A stretch of 64,000 nt of DNA from an uncultured Litoreibacter sp. (GTDB taxonomy: Bacteria > Pseudomonadota > Alphaproteobacteria > Rhodobacterales > Rhodobacteraceae). The stretch is taken from positions 1,106,001 to 1,170,000 of the forward strand of contig CANLUY010000001.1 in NCBI GenBank assembly GCA_947494435.1, read 5' to 3'. Below the pieces are notes generated by a model. The model saw only the letters and a program-made list of their open reading frames with translations, was not told the origin of the DNA and did no database searches. Made by a program: the position numbers and the translations under genes. Each line of letters begins with the position of its first letter. Position 1 is the first letter of the stretch. Positions 43,539-52,681 of the stretch are shown in pieces.

Positions 43539-44840
43539 AGTGTCAGTCGTCTGGTAGTCGAACACGATGGCTGAAACGTCATCGTCAAATTCCGTTGTGC
43601 CACAGAATTGCTGCAAATCGTTAAGTATGAGCTCCATCAATTCTGTCCCGCAATCAGTCGAATGCATCTTGAGCATGTCTGCCAGCCCGGTTTCGTCTAG
43701 CTGAACGCCACGCATATTTTCGGCTTCTGTTAAGCCGTCTGAATAAAGCATCAACCGGTCGCCTGGGTTCATTTGAAATTCGAAACTCTCATAAGGCGCA
43801 TCTGGAATTAGACCGACAGGCATTCCTCCTTCGCCGAGCAGTTCGATTTTGTTGTTCTGCCGAATGAGAATTGGGTGAGGGTGGCCGGCTTGCACACACC
43901 TGATCATGCCAGAAGTAAGGTCAATGATTGCGAGCGCGATCGTAAAGTAGTGATCAGTTTCGAACTCACGCAGCAGCGTATTGTTCAACAGAGCTGCAGT
44001 TTCTGCGGGATCGCGGGCAGCAAAAGTGCCATCGCCCTTATCAATCAGCGCAATGTTTTGTGTCGGGGAAAGGCCACTTAAATATCCAGCCAACCGCGCT
44101 GTCAGTAAGGCAGAAGCTACACCATGACCGGAGACATCAAGTGAATACAAACCGATCTCAGTTTTGCTTACCTGAAATTGTCCGACAAGATCACCACCAA
44201 CGTGACCACAAGGCTTCAAAAGCATTGTGGCGCGCCCAAGTCCAAAGTCGATATCTGTTTCGGGGACCAAAGACTGCTGAAGGCGCTTGGCCTCTGAAAG
44301 GTCTCGTTGAACTCCGTCATAAAGCGTTCGAATCGTTTCAAGAGCATCGTTGACGACTTGGTTTTTTTTGACGAGTTGGGAATGCATTTCCACAATGCGC
44401 TCGCCTGCGCGCAATCTGGCTTTCAACTCCCCAAAAACAAAAGGTTTGGTTAGAAAATCATCTGCCCCGGAATTCAGACCCTCAGCCACCTCCCGGCTTT
44501 CAGCTTTGCTGGTCAAGAGGATGAAATAACCATATCCATCCCGCTCCATCTGTCTGAAAGCACTACAAAATTGTGGACCATCCATGCCCGGCATCATCCA
44601 GTCGCTAATGACCATAGTGACCTGATGCGACCTGCATATCTCAAGGCCGTCCTTAGCTGATTCAGCTTCCATAACGTCATAGCCCCACTTGTGCAGAGCT
44701 TTTGTGAGCATTTTTCTTTGCATAGCGCTGTCATCAACGACCAGCACGAGATGCGGCGCATCTGGATTGGTGACGCCCTCGTCATCCCATAGGTCAGGTG
44801 GTGCAACGTCGGGTCTTGGGTATAGTTTGGTTCGAGCCAT
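43506..44840 (-). CDS. response regulator with PP2C-type (SpoIIE/RsbU) phosphatase domain
   Basis: A 444-residue protein: a receiver at residues about 31-150 with phosphoacceptor Asp80 in VISDWMMPGMDG and Lys in DDFLTKPF, a helical linker with LVKKNQVVNDALETIRTLYDGVQRDLSEAKRLQQSLVP, and a PPM phosphatase domain with HVGGDLVGQF, LDVSGHGVASALLTA, YSDGLTEAEN and FDDDVSAIVFDY. Such proteins dephosphorylate anti-anti-sigma proteins in partner-switching pathways. An Hpt protein is encoded divergently and is a candidate phosphodonor. ATG 44840 was chosen over one ten codons upstream; neither has a strong ribosome site. Confidence 0.88.
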   Translation of the reverse strand: MARTKLYPRPDVAPPDLWDDEGVTNPDAPHLVLVVDDSAMQRKMLTKALHKWGYDVMEAESAKDGLEICRSHQVTMVISDWMMPGMDGPQFCSAFRQMERDGYGYFILLTSKAESREVAEGLNSGADDFLTKPFVFGELKARLRAGERIVEMHSQLVKKNQVVNDALETIRTLYDGVQRDLSEAKRLQQSLVPETDIDFGLGRATMLLKPCGHVGGDLVGQFQVSKTEIGLYSLDVSGHGVASALLTARLAGYLSGLSPTQNIALIDKGDGTFAARDPAETAALLNNTLLREFETDHYFTIALAIIDLTSGMIRCVQAGHPHPILIRQNNKIELLGEGGMPVGLIPDAPYESFEFQMNPGDRLMLYSDGLTEAENMRGVQLDETGLADMLKMHSTDCGTELMELILNDLQQFCGTTEFDDDVSAIVFDYQTTDTSPSVIPEECV

Positions 44841-44969
44841 ATGTTCACTTGCACCAACCGACCTTAACATCCGGTGAAGAGTAAAATGCTCTGCAAAGAA
44901 AAGCTGGCTGAAACACGTTGTTAATCAAAAGCAGTTCTTGATGCGTCTCATTCAATGATGGGTTTAAGT

Positions 44970-45287
44970 ATGATCGACTGGAAACGAGTAAGCGAGTTAA
45001 AGGCTGATTTTGGGGAGGATGACTTCCTTGAAATTGTTGAAATGTTTTTGATGGAGGTTGAAAGCAAACTCCAAGAATTGCCAGGCAAGTCTTTGAGGGA
45101 GCTGCCTGAAGATTTTCACTTTCTGAAAGGGAGCGCGGCCAACCTAGGATTTCGTGCTTTTCAGGCCATGTGCAGCCAATATGAGAAAGCACCGGATCCA
45201 GCGGAGATCCCAAACGTGATCCAGCTTTTTCGGGATTCCAAGTCTGCCTTTCTGGCGGGCGCAGATGCATCGCCTAAAGTTGCCTAA
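44970..45287 (+). CDS. Hpt domain protein
   Basis: A 105-residue stand-alone histidine phosphotransfer protein, helical throughout. The phosphoacceptor is His50 in DFHFLKGSAANLGF, the standard HxLKGSA pattern. ATG 44970 (MIDWKRVSEL) gives the usual length; in-frame ATGs at 44955 and 44958 are alternatives. It lies 129 bases from the divergent response-regulator phosphatase gene and probably relays phosphate to it. The stop overlaps the end of the converging ilvA gene. Confidence 0.88.
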   Translation: MIDWKRVSELKADFGEDDFLEIVEMFLMEVESKLQELPGKSLRELPEDFHFLKGSAANLGFRAFQAMCSQYEKAPDPAEIPNVIQLFRDSKSAFLAGADASPKVA

Positions 45288-46531
45288 ATCAGGAACTCCG
45301 AAAGGACGGCGTCATTTGTGATGTCGCGATGATCAAACCCCGCGAGGGACATTTCTTTAAGTAAATTAGGAAACCTCGCTGAATGTTTGGTTTCTATACC
45401 AATCAGAACTGTCCCGAAATTACGCGCTGACTTTTTCAGATACTCAAATCTAGCAATATCATCGTCAGGCCCAAGAAGGTCTAAAAATTCACGTAGGGCA
45501 CCGGGTCGTTGGGGCATTCGCAGGATGAAGTATTTCTTGAGGCCTTTGTAGCGCATTGCACGTTCTTTAACTTCTGGCAAACGCTCAAAATCGAAGTTAC
45601 CGCCGGAAGTTACGCAAATGACTGTCTTACCCCGGATCGTTTCCCTTAACTCCTCAAGTGCATCGATGACCAGAGCTCCGGCAGGCTCAAGTACAATTCC
45701 CTCGACATTGAGCAATTCAAGGATAGTCATGCAAATACGATCCTCGGGTGCGCTAAGCACATGGTTAGGATCGACCGAAACAAGTTCAGCAAACGTATGT
45801 GTTCCGATCCGTGCGACAGCCGCACCGTCAACGAATGTATCGACACGGGGCAAGGTTACGGGCTTTCCTTGAGCGAGGGCAGCCGTGAGGCTCGCGCCAC
45901 CTTCGGGTTCGACGAAACGAAATTCCGTTGATGGTGCGGCTGCTGCCATAAATTTGGTAACCCCGGCAGAAAGACCGCCTCCCCCAACGGGCAGAACAAC
46001 CAAGTCTGGAGCGGCTCCTAAGTCGTCTAGAATCTCCACAGCGACGGAAGCTTGGCCTTCAATGACGTCGACATCGTCAAACGGTGCAATAAAATGTGCG
46101 CCGCTCTCGTGGCAATGAGTTTGCGCGGCTGCGAGCGTTTGATCGAAGTAGTCGCCAATCAACCTGATGGTCACGTTCTCCCCACCAAACGCGCGCGTTT
46201 TGTCGATCTTTTGCTTTGGTGTCGTAATCGGCATGAAAACTTCACCCAAGACGTCGAGACTTTTGCACATATATGCAAAACCCTGTGCGTGATTTCCGGC
46301 GCTCGCGCAGACGAAGTTCCGTTGGTTCGGGTCCCGTGCGCGCTGCTTGCTCATTGCGTTGAATGCCCCGCGGATCTTGTAGGATCTCACAGGCGAAAGG
46401 TCTTCGCGCTTCAGCAAAATATTGGCGCTGAATTTCTCGGATAGATAGTCGTTGCGTTGTAACGGCGTCGGTTCAAAAACCGAGCGCATTTCTTGGGTCA
46501 CAGCGCGGGCGTTGCGTTCAAAATCCGTCAT
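45284..46531 (-). CDS. ilvA: threonine ammonia-lyase
   Basis: A 415-residue PLP enzyme that deaminates threonine to 2-oxobutyrate, the first step to isoleucine. The PLP Lys52 is in SPVRSYKIRGAFNAM, and VLPVGGGGLSAGV binds the PLP phosphate. The C-terminal region YFILRMPQRPGALREFLDLLG is a single ACT-like domain, the shorter regulated form. AAAGGCG precedes the ATG. It is divergent from argG with 144 bases between their starts. Confidence 0.93.
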   Translation of the reverse strand: MTDFERNARAVTQEMRSVFEPTPLQRNDYLSEKFSANILLKREDLSPVRSYKIRGAFNAMSKQRARDPNQRNFVCASAGNHAQGFAYMCKSLDVLGEVFMPITTPKQKIDKTRAFGGENVTIRLIGDYFDQTLAAAQTHCHESGAHFIAPFDDVDVIEGQASVAVEILDDLGAAPDLVVLPVGGGGLSAGVTKFMAAAAPSTEFRFVEPEGGASLTAALAQGKPVTLPRVDTFVDGAAVARIGTHTFAELVSVDPNHVLSAPEDRICMTILELLNVEGIVLEPAGALVIDALEELRETIRGKTVICVTSGGNFDFERLPEVKERAMRYKGLKKYFILRMPQRPGALREFLDLLGPDDDIARFEYLKKSARNFGTVLIGIETKHSARFPNLLKEMSLAGFDHRDITNDAVLSEFLI

Positions 46532-46675
46532 GTTTGCATCGCCTTTGTCTGCCGTTTGAGTGCTCTCTAGTTAACGCCTGAACAACAACTTAGGTCAATG
46601 ATCGCTGTCGCGGTCTTGCGTCCCATGTACAGAGGCGGTATCGCCCCCAAAACCCCCAAGTTTGGAGATTGTCGT

Positions 46676-47899
46676 ATGTCTGCGCCCAAAAAAGTTGTCC
46701 TCGCCTATTCCGGCGGTCTGGATACCTCGATCATCCTGAAGTGGTTGCAGACGGAGTATGGTTGCGAGGTCGTGACGTTTACAGCTGATCTGGGGCAAGG
46801 CGAAGAATTGGAGCCTGCGCGTCAAAAGGCGGAACTGCTGGGCATCAAGCCGGAGAACATCTTCATTGAAGACGTGCGCGAAGAATTCGTTCGGGATTTC
46901 GTTTTCCCGATGTTCCGTGCCAATGCCGTCTATGAGGGGCTTTACCTGCTTGGAACCTCTATCGCGCGTCCGCTGATTTCAAAGCGTTTGGTCGAAATTG
47001 CGGAAGCCACGGGCGCAGATGCCGTGGCACATGGCGCAACGGGCAAGGGCAATGATCAGGTGCGGTTCGAGCTGTCGGCCTATGCCTTGAACCCCGATAT
47101 CAAAGTGATTGCCCCGTGGCGGGAGTGGGACTTGTCATCGCGCACGAAACTGCTTGAGTTTGCCGAAGCCAACCAAATTCCGATTGCCAAGGACAAACGC
47201 GGTGAGGCGCCGTTTAGTGTGGATGCGAACCTGCTTCATACCTCGTCCGAAGGTAAGGTTTTGGAAGACCCGGCTGAAATGGCGCCGGACTATGTTTATC
47301 AACGGACCGTTCATCCTGAGGATGCGCCGGACCAGCCTGAGTATGTTGAGATCGGTTTCGAGCGCGGCGATGCCGTCTCCATCAATGGGGAGGCGATGTC
47401 TCCGGCGACGATCTTGACCAGGCTGAACGAGCTTGGTGGCAAGCATGGATGTGGGCGGCTTGATCTGGTTGAGGGACGCTTTGTGGGGATGAAGTCCAGA
47501 GGGGTCTATGAGACGCCGGGGGGGACGCTGCTTTTGGAAGCGCATCGCGGGATTGAATCGATCACGCTGGATCGTGGGGCGGCGCATCTGAAGGATGAGC
47601 TGATGCCACGCTATGCTGAGTTGATCTATAACGGCTTCTGGTTCTCGCCTGAGCGGGAGATGCTTCAGGCGGCGATTGATGCCTCTCAAGCGCATGTGAC
47701 GGGCACAGTGAAGTTGAAGCTTTATAAGGGCTCTGCGCGGACTGTTGGGCGGTGGTCGGATCACTCCCTTTATTCCGAGGCGCATGTGACCTTTGAAGAG
47801 GATGCGGGGACTTATGATCAGACGGATGCGGCGGGCTTTATTCAGCTCAACGCGTTGCGCCTGAAACTTCTGGCGGCTCGTGATAAGCGGGTAAAATAG
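46676..47899 (+). CDS. argG: argininosuccinate synthase
   Basis: A 407-residue ATP-dependent ligase that joins citrulline and aspartate in arginine synthesis. The ATP-binding PP-loop [11 protein letters not shown] is at residues 9-19, and [15 protein letters not shown] and [17 protein letters not shown] are family landmarks. ATG 46676 follows GGAG at nine bases; an upstream in-frame ATG at 46598 is less likely. No terminator with a T-run follows; a GC-only palindrome lies at 47906-47917. Confidence 0.96.
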   Translation: MSAPKKVVLAYSGGLDTSIILKWLQTEYGCEVVTFTADLGQGEELEPARQKAELLGIKPENIFIEDVREEFVRDFVFPMFRANAVYEGLYLLGTSIARPLISKRLVEIAEATGADAVAHGATGKGNDQVRFELSAYALNPDIKVIAPWREWDLSSRTKLLEFAEANQIPIAKDKRGEAPFSVDANLLHTSSEGKVLEDPAEMAPDYVYQRTVHPEDAPDQPEYVEIGFERGDAVSINGEAMSPATILTRLNELGGKHGCGRLDLVEGRFVGMKSRGVYETPGGTLLLEAHRGIESITLDRGAAHLKDELMPRYAELIYNGFWFSPEREMLQAAIDASQAHVTGTVKLKLYKGSARTVGRWSDHSLYSEAHVTFEEDAGTYDQTDAAGFIQLNALRLKLLAARDKRVK

Positions 47900-48131
47900 A
47901 AATCCCCCGCGCGCGGGATATCTCGTAACGCATTGAAACAAAAGGATCTGGCGAAAAATTGAGGGGTTTTTAACCTCGCGATTTTTACCGAGGATTGCGC
48001 TGTCACATCCGCCGTAATTTAGAAAAATTGCACCTAAAATTCGAGGCCTTTCGGGCCGGTTCCGCAGCAAAAGTAAACCTGCTGTTAGGGCTGTCTTGCT
48101 ACGTGGAAGTGGGGCGTCACGATGGTGCAAA

Positions 48132-49664
48132 ATGACAGACACAGCCAATGCGGAATCCGGCATTAGCCCGAAGGTACTCTCTGCCTACGGGATAAACACC
48201 GTTACGATGGAGCCCGCGTTTCTGGGCCAAGTCGCCGATGGGATGGAGCAGGGTTTGCTTGTTTGGAACCCGTCCGGCATCTGCGCCATGTACACGGATA
48301 GGATTTTCGACGTTTTAGAAATTCGACCGGCTGACCTGACGATCGGTCTTTCACGTCATGATTTTCTGACCGGTGCTATGATGCGCGGTGAAATCGACCA
48401 GACAGCTTTGGATAGGTTGAAGGAACGCTTTGCCCGAAAGACGCCGTTTCAATTTGACCGAAACCTGCGGTCTGGGCGGATCGTCTCCACGGCGGCTCGT
48501 CCTATGACGGATGGCGGATATGTTGTGACATTCACGGATGTCACGGCGCAGCGCCGAGAATCTGCTGATCTGGATGACGCCAAACGTGCGGCGGAGGAAG
48601 CGCAGGCGCAGGTTCTCGAAACGCTGGAGAATGAGAAATCGCGCCAATATGAGGCCTCTATGTTGGCTGAATTGGGGGATTGGCTGCAGACCTGCAAATC
48701 ACTGGATGAGCTTTACATCATCTTGAAGGAATATATGCGCAGGCTGATCCCGCATAGTCAGGGGGAGCTGTATATCTATTCCAACTCGCGCGATGTTTTG
48801 GACGGCGCGGTGGCGTGGGGTGATCCGGATCTGCATGACAACATCAAGGCAGATGCCTGCTGGGCGTTGCGGCGTGGTCGGAATTATTCCTTCAGGCCAG
48901 ACAAAATATCCTTCGCCTGTGCGCATGTTGCGGAACAAGCCGACACGACGGCTGATGACTATATTTGCGTCCCGATTGTGGCCCATGGCGACACGGTCGG
49001 GCTGCTGCATATCAAGTTCCACAAGGCGGAGACTGAGGAACGTTGCGTGCGTTTCCCACACGAGTTCGCCGCCAATTGTGGGGAATTGATCAGTCTCGCT
49101 ATTGCGAATGTGAAGCTGCGCGACGAGTTGCGGGATCAATCCACCCGCGATCCGCTGACAGGGTTATTTAACCGCCGTCACTTCCTTGAGTCGATGCGTA
49201 GTGAATTGAGTTTGCAGGAGCGCAAGAACGGCACGTTTGGGGTGATCTCATTCGACGCGGATAAGTTCAAATCTTTCAATGACAATCACGGCCATGATGC
49301 GGGCGACATGGTGCTGCGTACGATTGCGGAAGCAATGAATGCGCTGTTTTCAGAAGATGAAGTGTTGTGTCGTTATGGCGGTGAAGAATTCATGATTTTG
49401 TTGCCCGGCGTCTCGCGCGCGGAAGCGATTGATGCCGCGGAATGCCTGCGCGCACGGATCGAGAATTCCGCTACGCCCTATGCCGGACGCACGCTTCCGA
49501 CAGTGACAGTGTCTTGCGGGGTCGCCAGTTTCCCTGAGGACGGTGCGCAGATTCAGGACATTCTGAAAAATGCGGATGACGCGCTGTATCTTGCCAAGAA
49601 AGATGGCCGCAACCGTGTCGTCGACACGTCCAAACTAAAGCGCGAACAGATGAAGGCGGTCTGA
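48132..49664 (+). CDS. diguanylate cyclase with PAS and GAF domains
   Basis: A 510-residue soluble protein: a PAS-like region (about 30-140) ending in VVTFTDVTAQRRES, a coiled-coil linker (145-175), a GAF domain (about 178-330) and a GGDEF domain (335-500) with RDPLTGLFNRRHF and the active site GGEEF at 416-420. It would make cyclic di-GMP in response to small-molecule or redox input. The product-inhibition RxxD site is replaced by SEDE (407-410). ATG 48132 was chosen over an in-frame start 12 codons upstream. The 232-base gap before it shows no cyclic di-GMP riboswitch. Confidence 0.9.
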   Translation: MTDTANAESGISPKVLSAYGINTVTMEPAFLGQVADGMEQGLLVWNPSGICAMYTDRIFDVLEIRPADLTIGLSRHDFLTGAMMRGEIDQTALDRLKERFARKTPFQFDRNLRSGRIVSTAARPMTDGGYVVTFTDVTAQRRESADLDDAKRAAEEAQAQVLETLENEKSRQYEASMLAELGDWLQTCKSLDELYIILKEYMRRLIPHSQGELYIYSNSRDVLDGAVAWGDPDLHDNIKADACWALRRGRNYSFRPDKISFACAHVAEQADTTADDYICVPIVAHGDTVGLLHIKFHKAETEERCVRFPHEFAANCGELISLAIANVKLRDELRDQSTRDPLTGLFNRRHFLESMRSELSLQERKNGTFGVISFDADKFKSFNDNHGHDAGDMVLRTIAEAMNALFSEDEVLCRYGGEEFMILLPGVSRAEAIDAAECLRARIENSATPYAGRTLPTVTVSCGVASFPEDGAQIQDILKNADDALYLAKKDGRNRVVDTSKLKREQMKAV

Positions 49665-49795
49665 CGTTAGGTTTAGCACGATTTTTTGAGCAGGCGGCAA
49701 TGTCGGCATTGAGCCCAAAGTGCATGATGCTGCGCATTGCATGAATGACCGCTCAACAGTCCGTTCCAAGGTACTCTAGTACGAAAGTTGGGGCT

Positions 49796-50317
49796 TCAGG
49801 CGAGCAGCTTATCCTCGCTTTCCTTCCAATGCACAACCGCTTCAGGCAAAGGAACATCGGGAACAAGGGTTGAAAGGGCCTCAAACGCGTCGGCGTTCGT
49901 CACCAGCCCGTTACGAGACACAGCAGCGCCTTTGCAGTAGCCGCTGGCGCATAACCTTCCGTCAAGAGAGGTGAACTGAAAAGACAGGTAATTCCAATGC
50001 TTGTCACTGCCGGTCCAGCGATAGCTCAGTTTGTATTTCTGTCCAAGTTTGAGCTGCTTGCGATATGAGATGATTGAGCCGCCCAACACAGGTTTCCATC
50101 TGTTTTTCAGCAAGGTTTTCAGAAATCCGGTTCGCGCAAAGTATTCAACAATCATCAAGTCGGCGACTGTCAGATAGCGGCCATTGTTCATATGAAGGTT
50201 TACATCAATATCGTTTGGAAGGACGCGGAACGTCCGCTCAAACGGATCAGTAATGGCGAGATTTGGCAGCCACCAGCTGCGCAACACTGTCCATATCAAT
50301 CTGAAATATAGGTTCAT
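49796..50317 (-). CDS. hotdog-fold thioesterase-like protein (THEM6-like)
   Basis: A 173-residue protein with one N-terminal hydrophobic segment and a hotdog-fold acyl-CoA thioesterase-like domain: the segment NDIDVNLHMNNGRYLTVADL is the family active-site region and LGGSIISYRKQLKLGQKY the following strands. AAAGGTCA precedes the ATG. It is divergent from a MarR-family gene with a 79-base gap containing an inverted repeat, so it is probably the regulated target. A second member of the family lies at 56113-56640. Confidence 0.82.
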   Translation of the reverse strand: MNLYFRLIWTVLRSWWLPNLAITDPFERTFRVLPNDIDVNLHMNNGRYLTVADLMIVEYFARTGFLKTLLKNRWKPVLGGSIISYRKQLKLGQKYKLSYRWTGSDKHWNYLSFQFTSLDGRLCASGYCKGAAVSRNGLVTNADAFEALSTLVPDVPLPEAVVHWKESEDKLLA

Positions 50318-50333
50318 GGGATGACCTTTATTT

Positions 50334-50349
50334 GGTTCATTTTTGAACC
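50334..50349. promoter_or_regulatory. inverted repeat between thioesterase and MarR genes, candidate MarR operator
   Basis: GGTTCA (50334-50339) and TGAACC (50344-50349) form a dyad around TTTT, in the middle of the 79-base divergent gap. A related half-site TTTGAACT lies at 50362-50369. MarR proteins bind 16-20 bp palindromes in such divergent promoters; binding here is inferred. Confidence 0.6.
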
Positions 50350-50396
50350 TTATAGATCATCTTTGAACTTCGCAAGAATGGGTCTAAACTGGTGAA

Positions 50397-50864
50397 ATGT
50401 CCGAAGGTCCCACGAACAGTTCAATCGACACGCTCACTGATGCGACAGAGGCGTGGCTATCTGTCGTTCGGGTCTATAACGAATGCAGTGCTACTCTGTT
50501 GCAACACCTGTCTCCGCTTGGTCTATCGCTGTTGGAACATGAAGTTCTCATGAACCTTTTGCGGTTTGATGGGATGACACAAAGACAACTATCGCAGCGG
50601 TGCTATTCGGCCAAAAGCGGAATAAGTATGTTGATTTCTCGGTTTGAGCGCGATGATCTTGTCAAACGCAGCCCGTCATCAAAAGACAAACGCGCGTCGT
50701 GTCTATCGCTGACCCCAAAGGGGAAAGCTATGGCGCACGATGCATTGGCCGTGCAAACAAAGGTGGTGGCACAGATGGCCAGAGCATTTTCAGAATCCGA
50801 CCTTGCCATCCTCAAGACGGGTATGACTGCTGCATCAGGTTTTCTAGAAGATATGCGTGCCTAA
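50397..50864 (+). CDS. MarR-family transcriptional regulator
   Basis: A 155-residue winged-helix regulator. LRFDGMTQRQLSQRCYSAKSGISMLISRFERDDLVKR is the DNA-binding helix pair and SSKDKRASCLSLTPKGKAM the wing. It is divergent from the thioesterase-like gene, with a dyad between them. No strong ribosome site precedes the ATG. The ligand is unknown; an acyl-CoA or fatty-acid-like effector would fit the neighbour. Confidence 0.87.
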   Translation: MSEGPTNSSIDTLTDATEAWLSVVRVYNECSATLLQHLSPLGLSLLEHEVLMNLLRFDGMTQRQLSQRCYSAKSGISMLISRFERDDLVKRSPSSKDKRASCLSLTPKGKAMAHDALAVQTKVVAQMARAFSESDLAILKTGMTAASGFLEDMRA

Positions 50865-50929
50865 CTTCTAGAGCAGACGTTGATGCAGATACAATGAATG
50901 GCGGCTCTGTCCGCGTAGCTGTCCTTAAT

Positions 50930-51628
50930 CTAGTCGAGACGTAGCCGTTGGGTTCGCAAGATCGCGTAGGCGGGGAGGGCGTCTTCGCAGATTTCGGCTG
51001 TGACGCCGGAGAGGTCGGGTAGGGGGCCTTCGGCGCCTGAGAAACTGGTGCTTTGGTGGACGGCGTTGTACCAGTGGCGGGCCCAGATGCCATCGGCCTC
51101 GATGCCGCCTTTGGGCCAGCTCAGCATGGCAGGGTCGAAGTCTAAGTCGAGGGCCTCGCACAGCGCGGTGAGCATGGCTTCGGGGTTGGCGCGGATGTCG
51201 GTGCTGTCAATGACGATGCCGCCATATTCCTCGAATATGTCGATCTGCTGGAGCGCGCCGATGTCTTCGATGGTGACCTCTTCGCGCTTGGCTTGGTAGC
51301 TGGCGAGCACGCGGGCGGGGTGGCGGATCAGGAAGATGTGTTTGGTGTCTTCGGCCCAGTCCATCGGGGTCGGCTCGAGGATGTGGTGGCACATGTGTTT
51401 TTGGTAGACATGCGGCGCGCCGTCTTCGTCACAGAGGGCGGCGGCCTTGGTCCAGTTGCTTTCATGGGCTGCGATGATCTCTGCCGCCATGGGATGGGGC
51501 AGGCCGGTTTCGCGTAGGTATGGGGCGTAGAACGGTTCGTCCATGACGCGGAAATCGGCACGGTTGGCGAAGCTGTACATCATCGCGGTCGACAGGTTGC
51601 GGGGGCCGGACCAGCAGGCGATTTTCAT
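50930..51628 (-). CDS. sulfotransferase family protein
   Basis: A 232-residue P-loop protein resembling small sulfotransferases. The N-terminal SGPRNLSTAMMYSFANR matches the 5'-phosphosulfate loop region and IFLIRHPARVLASYQAKR the 3'-phosphate-binding motif of PAPS-dependent enzymes. The start overlaps the aminotransferase gene by four bases. GC-rich, C-ending codons set both genes apart from their neighbours. The acceptor is unknown; a kinase-like P-loop role is an alternative. Confidence 0.75.
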   Translation of the reverse strand: MKIACWSGPRNLSTAMMYSFANRADFRVMDEPFYAPYLRETGLPHPMAAEIIAAHESNWTKAAALCDEDGAPHVYQKHMCHHILEPTPMDWAEDTKHIFLIRHPARVLASYQAKREEVTIEDIGALQQIDIFEEYGGIVIDSTDIRANPEAMLTALCEALDLDFDPAMLSWPKGGIEADGIWARHWYNAVHQSTSFSGAEGPLPDLSGVTAEICEDALPAYAILRTQRLRLD

Positions 51629-52533
51629 GAGGTTTGTTCCGCGATGAGGGCTTTGTAGAGGTCGCGCAGGCGGGTGGTGACGGGGCCCATTTCGTCGGTG
51701 CCGATGGGGCGGCCGTCAATTTCGCTGACGGGGGTTTGCGCGCCGAAAGTGCCGGTGAGGAACGCTTCATCCGCCCCATATGTGTCGACAAGGGAGTAGT
51801 TTCGTTCAAAGCAGGGGATGTCGTTGGCGTGGCAGAGGTCGATGACCTTCTGGCGGGTGATCCCGTTCATGCAATAGTCGCCGGTGGAGGTCCAGACAGC
51901 GCCTTTGCGCACGATGAAGAAGTTGCAGGCGTTGGTGGTGTTCACGAAGCCATTGATGTCGAGCATCAGACCCTCGTCAGCGCCGGCCTTTTCGGCGGCG
52001 ATGCAGGCGAGGATGCAGTTCAGCTTGGAATGGGAGTTCAGTTTGGGGTCTTGCGTCATCGGCAGGCCGCGCAGATGCGGGACCGTGGCGAGGCGCAGGG
52101 GGCGGGGGATTTTGGGGGTTGAATGCTCCATGATGATCACGACGGTGGGGCCGGACTGACTGAGCGCGGGATGTTGGAAGGGGCGCGTTTTGGGGCCGCG
52201 TGTGACCATCAGGCGGGCATGGGTGTCGGTGGTCATGGTGTTGGCTTCGCGCGTGGCTTCGATAGCGTCTGTGACCTGCGCGCGGGTCATGCCGATGTCG
52301 AGGTTGATGGCTTTGGCGGCTTCGAATAGGCGGTCGAGATGCTCGTCGAGGAAGGCCCAGGTGCCGTTGTAAAGGCGCAGGCCCTCCCATACGCCGTCGC
52401 CGAGCATAAAACCGCTGTCGTAGACGGAGACCGTGGCCTCCGCCCGCGGTTTCAGGGTGCCATTGACCCAAATGAGGATGTTTTCATTGCGGGCGTCGTC
52501 TTGGGCTTGGTGTGTGGATACCGCGTCGATCAT
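51625..52533 (-). CDS. class IV aminotransferase (branched-chain or D-amino acid type)
   Basis: A 302-residue PLP-dependent aminotransferase. YDSGFMLGDGVWEGLRLYNG is the N-terminal core, the PLP Lys170 is in LNSHSKLNCILA, and VNTTNACNFFIVRKG with GITRQKVIDLC forms the cofactor loop. The sequence is distinct from the IlvE at 27562-28431 and closer to D-alanine/branched-chain-like members. The stop overlaps the sulfotransferase-like gene, so the two products probably act on one pathway. The substrate is not clear. Confidence 0.85.
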   Translation of the reverse strand: MIDAVSTHQAQDDARNENILIWVNGTLKPRAEATVSVYDSGFMLGDGVWEGLRLYNGTWAFLDEHLDRLFEAAKAINLDIGMTRAQVTDAIEATREANTMTTDTHARLMVTRGPKTRPFQHPALSQSGPTVVIIMEHSTPKIPRPLRLATVPHLRGLPMTQDPKLNSHSKLNCILACIAAEKAGADEGLMLDINGFVNTTNACNFFIVRKGAVWTSTGDYCMNGITRQKVIDLCHANDIPCFERNYSLVDTYGADEAFLTGTFGAQTPVSEIDGRPIGTDEMGPVTTRLRDLYKALIAEQTS

Positions 52534-52681
52534 GGGTTTCGTGTCCTCCTTGCCGCACTAAATCGCGGAAATCCGCCACGTGGAAGCCACAATCGACCGT
52601 TTTAGAGAGAGGGATTCCCATCCAAGGGGACAGACGGTAGAGTCTGGTGAAAAGTTAATTGCGCAACCAAGGGACAGAGCA

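Noticed and set aside
47906-47917. CCCGCGCGCGGG palindrome after argG as a terminator
   Set aside because: No loop and no T-run; at most a weak hairpin.
47900-48131. Cyclic di-GMP riboswitch before the GGDEF gene
   Set aside because: The gap shows only a short GGCC-TTTCG-GGCC hairpin; no GEMM core was found.
47135-48163. Long open frame on the minus strand opposite argG
   Set aside because: It mirrors the conserved argG frame, is Arg/Pro-rich, has no recognisable motif and no ribosome site.
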